DNA of 64,000 bases, from assembly GCA_023053545.1 (NCBI GenBank), contig JAKZAN010000005.1, positions 1,736,001-1,800,000 on the forward strand. The letters run 5' to 3'. Every line of letters starts with the position of its first letter. The stretch's first letter is position 1. Both the position numbers and the translations under genes were made by a program. The stretch comes from Lepidurus packardi. Taxonomy: Eukaryota > Arthropoda > Branchiopoda > Notostraca > Triopsidae. Below the pieces are notes generated by a model. It did no database searches. It had not been told where the DNA came from and worked only from the letters and a program-made list of their open reading frames with translations. Positions 60,901 through 64,000 of this stretch are shown here, in pieces.

Positions 60901-62097
60901 AAGTAAAAGGTGGGGCAGGTTTATTTCATCCGATATATAGGTATAGTACACTCTAGTCCCCGTGTCGCATAACTTTCTGTTCTCGACCATCAGGGATTTA
61001 GTGTCAAAAAAAAAAAAAAAAAATCTTCCTTTTCCGGAAAAAGATAAGCTTTTGGAAAAAATTTATGAGCCGCATAAATAATAGACTCTGACTTGGTTGT
61101 CCGTCTTGGCTGTCCCTCATAAAGTTTGTCCAATCAAGCAAAAACTTTGTATTGAAGCGAAAGAATATCGGGGGATTTGCTTGGCTTTTGTATTGTGTGA
61201 TGTAAAAGCATGACTTTTCCTTACGGAAAGATGTCTCGTGTTATGGGGGACGGTGTCCAACCAAGTAAGGAAGTTGGAGGGTCCGTCAATTTGAATGCGT
61301 TTGCTTTCACATAGTGGACCCTGTCCAGTAAAAGCTATTTATCGCTTCTATACCACCTATAAGCCAGCCCTTTTGATATCAAAACGTTCGATTCTCCCCT
61401 CTTTTTTTCTTGCAACGGTACAGCTCCCTGGCCTTTTTGTGTCTCCCTGAAATATACCAAGTTGAGGCGGCCTACACCATACATCCCTGACGCGGGAATG
61501 CATAAGGACAGCATTTGGTTTAATAATAGAAAAGGAAAAGAAGGCGGGGTCCCTCGAAACTATTCAGCCGGGGTTTCTAAAGGAACCCAAATCATAAAAC
61601 GATAAACGGGCAATCTACCAAGTGTATAAACCTGGGACCCTTTTTGCTGTTGCTTCGTTTCTAAATACGTTCAGCGACTGTCATTCAAACACAAAAACGT
61701 TTTGAACACACAAGAGTTGTCTTCCAAGATTTGACAGAAATCGTGGAACCAAATATTACGTAGTCCTTTCTTACAATTTCTTAATGGTAACAAAAATTCA
61801 CAACATTTTATTGGTTCTTTTGCCAAGTTTGATACAAGTTGCTTTTCTTCTGCCAGTATCTGGAATACCAATAAAAAAACATTGTAAACTTGTAATTTTA
61901 GAAATCTTAACAGAGATCATTGAAACCTTAACATGAAGGTGATTTTCTACTGAAAATCTTGAATAAAAAATACAAATACGATCTGGTGAACTGTGCTATT
62001 ATTAGGACATTATTACAAAAAGTTTCTTTAAATTACAAATTAAAATTGCGATATTTTTTTAGGAGTAATAAATTACTTCCCAATTGCGATTGCAAGA
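57930..62097. other. Non-coding stretch, no gene recognised
   Basis: AT-leaning sequence with a perfect 13-bp hairpin (59159-59190). ORFs up to 99 aa, none with domains. Confidence 0.45.
59159..59190. repeat. Perfect 13-bp hairpin TACACAAATGGCC
   Basis: Arms TACACAAATGGCC and GGCCATTTGTGTA, loop TTAGTA. Isolated. Confidence 0.92.
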
Positions 62098-62645
62098 CAG
62101 TAGGGGCCCCTTATTGTGATCACATTTGTCAAGTGAATATTGATTCTACTAAGCGGCGATTCGAATAACCGAAAATTGGATATGTGCACATATACAGGTT
62201 GATTGCGATGTAATGATAAAAACAAAAACAAAGATACTAAGATCGAAATTACAGTTTATTGCCCACAAAAAGAACCAAATTAACTTAAACTAGAAAATCT
62301 ATAAAATTAAGGTTATCTGGGCTATAAATTATAAAAAAATATTCACTTACATTCGTTTGCCTATTTACATTATTTACATGTATTTGTTTACATTAGTCTC
62401 TCTCTCTATTTTTCAACATTATATAATGTTTGGAATCACTAGTAAATGCGTAAGTACAGCACATGTGAAGATCTCGATGGAACGCTGTACACGTTCTTTT
62501 GGAATGGATTCTAATAGCTCAAAGTGTGATTCCAATAACGCCCAAAATGCTATGAATTGTATCCTTCTGAATCAGTCCTTTAACATGCAATTCTATAGTG
62601 CGGCCTTCTAATAACAAGTGACCCCAATAAGCGGCGTTTCCTCTT
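62098..62645 (-). mobile_element. Second Tigger-like element copy, inverted (about 550 bp)
   Basis: The plus-strand left end CAGTAGGGGCCCCTTATTGT and the following AAGTGAATATTGATTCTACT match the reverse complement of the right end of the 12307-13138 copy. The right part (about 62500-62640) matches its left end in reverse, including GATACAATTCATAGCATTTT and AAGCGGC near the tip. Sequence between is short and codes nothing recognisable. The TA duplication is not preserved, and the tip at about 62645 is degraded. Confidence 0.8.
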
Positions 62646-62890
62646 GTCGTTTTTAATTATTTGTTGATTCTTTGGCAGAAGTGATGTTGCAAGCTTGCAA
62701 CAGCCGACATGTTGACAAACTCCACCATAGGATATATGTCTAATTTTCCAGTAAATATAGCATTCTTGCACGTAAGTTCCTATTCGTAAGAACGTAATGC
62801 CATTCTTACGATTAAAAAGCCATCGCCTCAGAAAGTACGTTGTACTATCCAGCTTTAGAATTCACTATTGCTATATAAAAACCTTTTGGG

Positions 62891-62984
62891 ATCAATAATG
62901 AATTATACCGGTACTCAGTCTATGCCTTTAGGACACACGATTCATTATTGATTTACACAGGTTGGTATCCCAATAATGAATGAT
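62891..62984. repeat. Three AATAATGAAT boxes, one inverted
   Basis: ATCAATAATGAAT at 62891, inverted ATTCATTATTGAT at 62940-62952, and CAATAATGAAT at 62971. The spacing and ATTA cores could suit homeodomain/POU binding, or mark a decayed palindromic repeat. Confidence 0.7.
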
Positions 62985-64000
62985 AAAACCTCGAACGGTA
63001 GTGAGGTTTACAAACGGTTTTGACGTAAAGTTATTTCGTAATGTGGGATTTGAGCACCAGAGAGAAAAGCTTAGCAAAAAATAAACGAGTCGTTTTGGAC
63101 ACTCTTTTAAGCATCTGCGTGTGCTTTTCCCCTATTGGAAGGGGTGCAAACTGAAAAGAGAAGAAAAAAAGATGTTTGGGATTCCGGAGCAAAGGTTGCT
63201 TACTAAAAACTAAAGCGTTAATGACTTATGCAAAGCGTGAGGCGGAAATCCTCCGTGCTGTAAAAATGTAGAAAACGGTTTTTCTTGTTGTCTTCTTTTA
63301 ACGCTGTCTGTGACTTCCTTCGGTCATGGTGCGGTCATCTTCCGAGTTCAACTGTGTGCTTGGGCTGTGGGAAGGCCGGGGTCAGAGGTCAGCTAACTTC
63401 CCCAGGCAGCAAGAGACTCATAACACATCCCAGCAGCTGCACGGTTTCAACCTTTGACCTTTTTTTCCCCAACCCCGCGGATACATACCCCTTACAAGGT
63501 CCATCTATAGTCGTCCCATCCCCCGAAAGACCCGTTTTTCCTCGATCGTCTATATATTGTACTATGTTATATCCCAGTGTATAGCAGCACTAGTCAAACG
63601 AAGGGGGCTGGCGTGACCACCAGGAAGATTCTGTGATGGTCTCGCGATGTTTGTATGCAATAATGACGTATTACAGAGCCAAGGATGAGGGGTTTGTGTG
63701 AATGCCCAAGTATTCAGACGTGAAAAACTCTGGGGGTGAAAAACTTGGATGAAAGACACGCATTGTTGTGTTGACCAAGGGCCAGTCTTGGCAGCTGCGA
63801 ACGTTTTATAAAAACGTTAGCCCCGTAATGACCCCAACACTGACTTGTGGCTCTATAGCTTGGGTGCAGGCGAACAACACTGCATACCCGTATATATACA
63901 GGCCCCATGGGAGATATAGGTATATAAACGCTAAAAATTCTCATAGCCTCCTCTCTCCTCTCAGTTGTTGCCCGGGCATCGCTCATAGATGAAGGGAAGA
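62985..64000. other. No gene recognised to window end
   Basis: About 1 kb without supported coding sequence. A 99-aa plus ORF (63285-63584) has no recognised domain. Confidence 0.45.

Overview
The window looks like animal nuclear DNA, most likely arthropod and possibly crustacean. It is AT-leaning, rich in homopolymer runs and minisatellites, has GT-AG introns, and shows no operons or ribosome-binding sites. The organism guess rests on one protein: the BCL11 C-terminal zinc fingers read [18 protein letters not shown] and end in HMRKC, a form I associate with arthropod rather than vertebrate copies. That is from memory and untested.

The only gene I can name with confidence is a BCL11A/BCL11B-family zinc-finger transcription factor (Drosophila CG9650 type) on the minus strand. 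Its long last coding exon is at 8586-5735. The preceding exon, with the N-terminal Cys/His motif, is at 16490-16077. Both exons have good splice sites and join in phase 1, at the place where the vertebrate gene has its exon boundary. Between them, a 51-nt stretch at 15036-14986 has the splice sites and codons expected of the small vertebrate exon 3, but it carries an in-frame TGA. The first exon (conserved start MSRRKQ) was not found. About 47.5 kb upstream (16.5-64 kb) is therefore probably the large first intron and/or 5' flank, rather than a run of separate genes.

Region by region: 1-5.7 kb lies downstream of BCL11 and holds a possible plus-strand convergent gene. It is a chain of phase-compatible exons at 2216-3480, one of them ankyrin-like, with a poly(A) signal at 3631. 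5.7-16.5 kb is BCL11. Its introns hold a Tigger/pogo-type DNA transposon relic (12307-13138) with an 86-bp palindrome inside it, a fragment of the same family at 11230, and a G17 tract next to a splice donor. 16.5-64 kb is mostly non-coding. It contains tandem repeats (25.9, 40.0, 45.9-46.6 and 54.5 kb), a near-perfect 84-nt hairpin at 38.43 kb, a dispersed repeat pair (31.9 and 57.8 kb), a C23 tract, a GC-rich island at 28.5 kb, a second transposon copy at 62.1 kb, and two low-confidence coding candidates (43.9-44.4 kb and 52.6-52.9 kb, both minus). No tRNA, rRNA, CRISPR array or intact transposase was found.

Most open frames in the window are chance or antisense shadows. The GC-rich BCL11 exon alone generates about a dozen.
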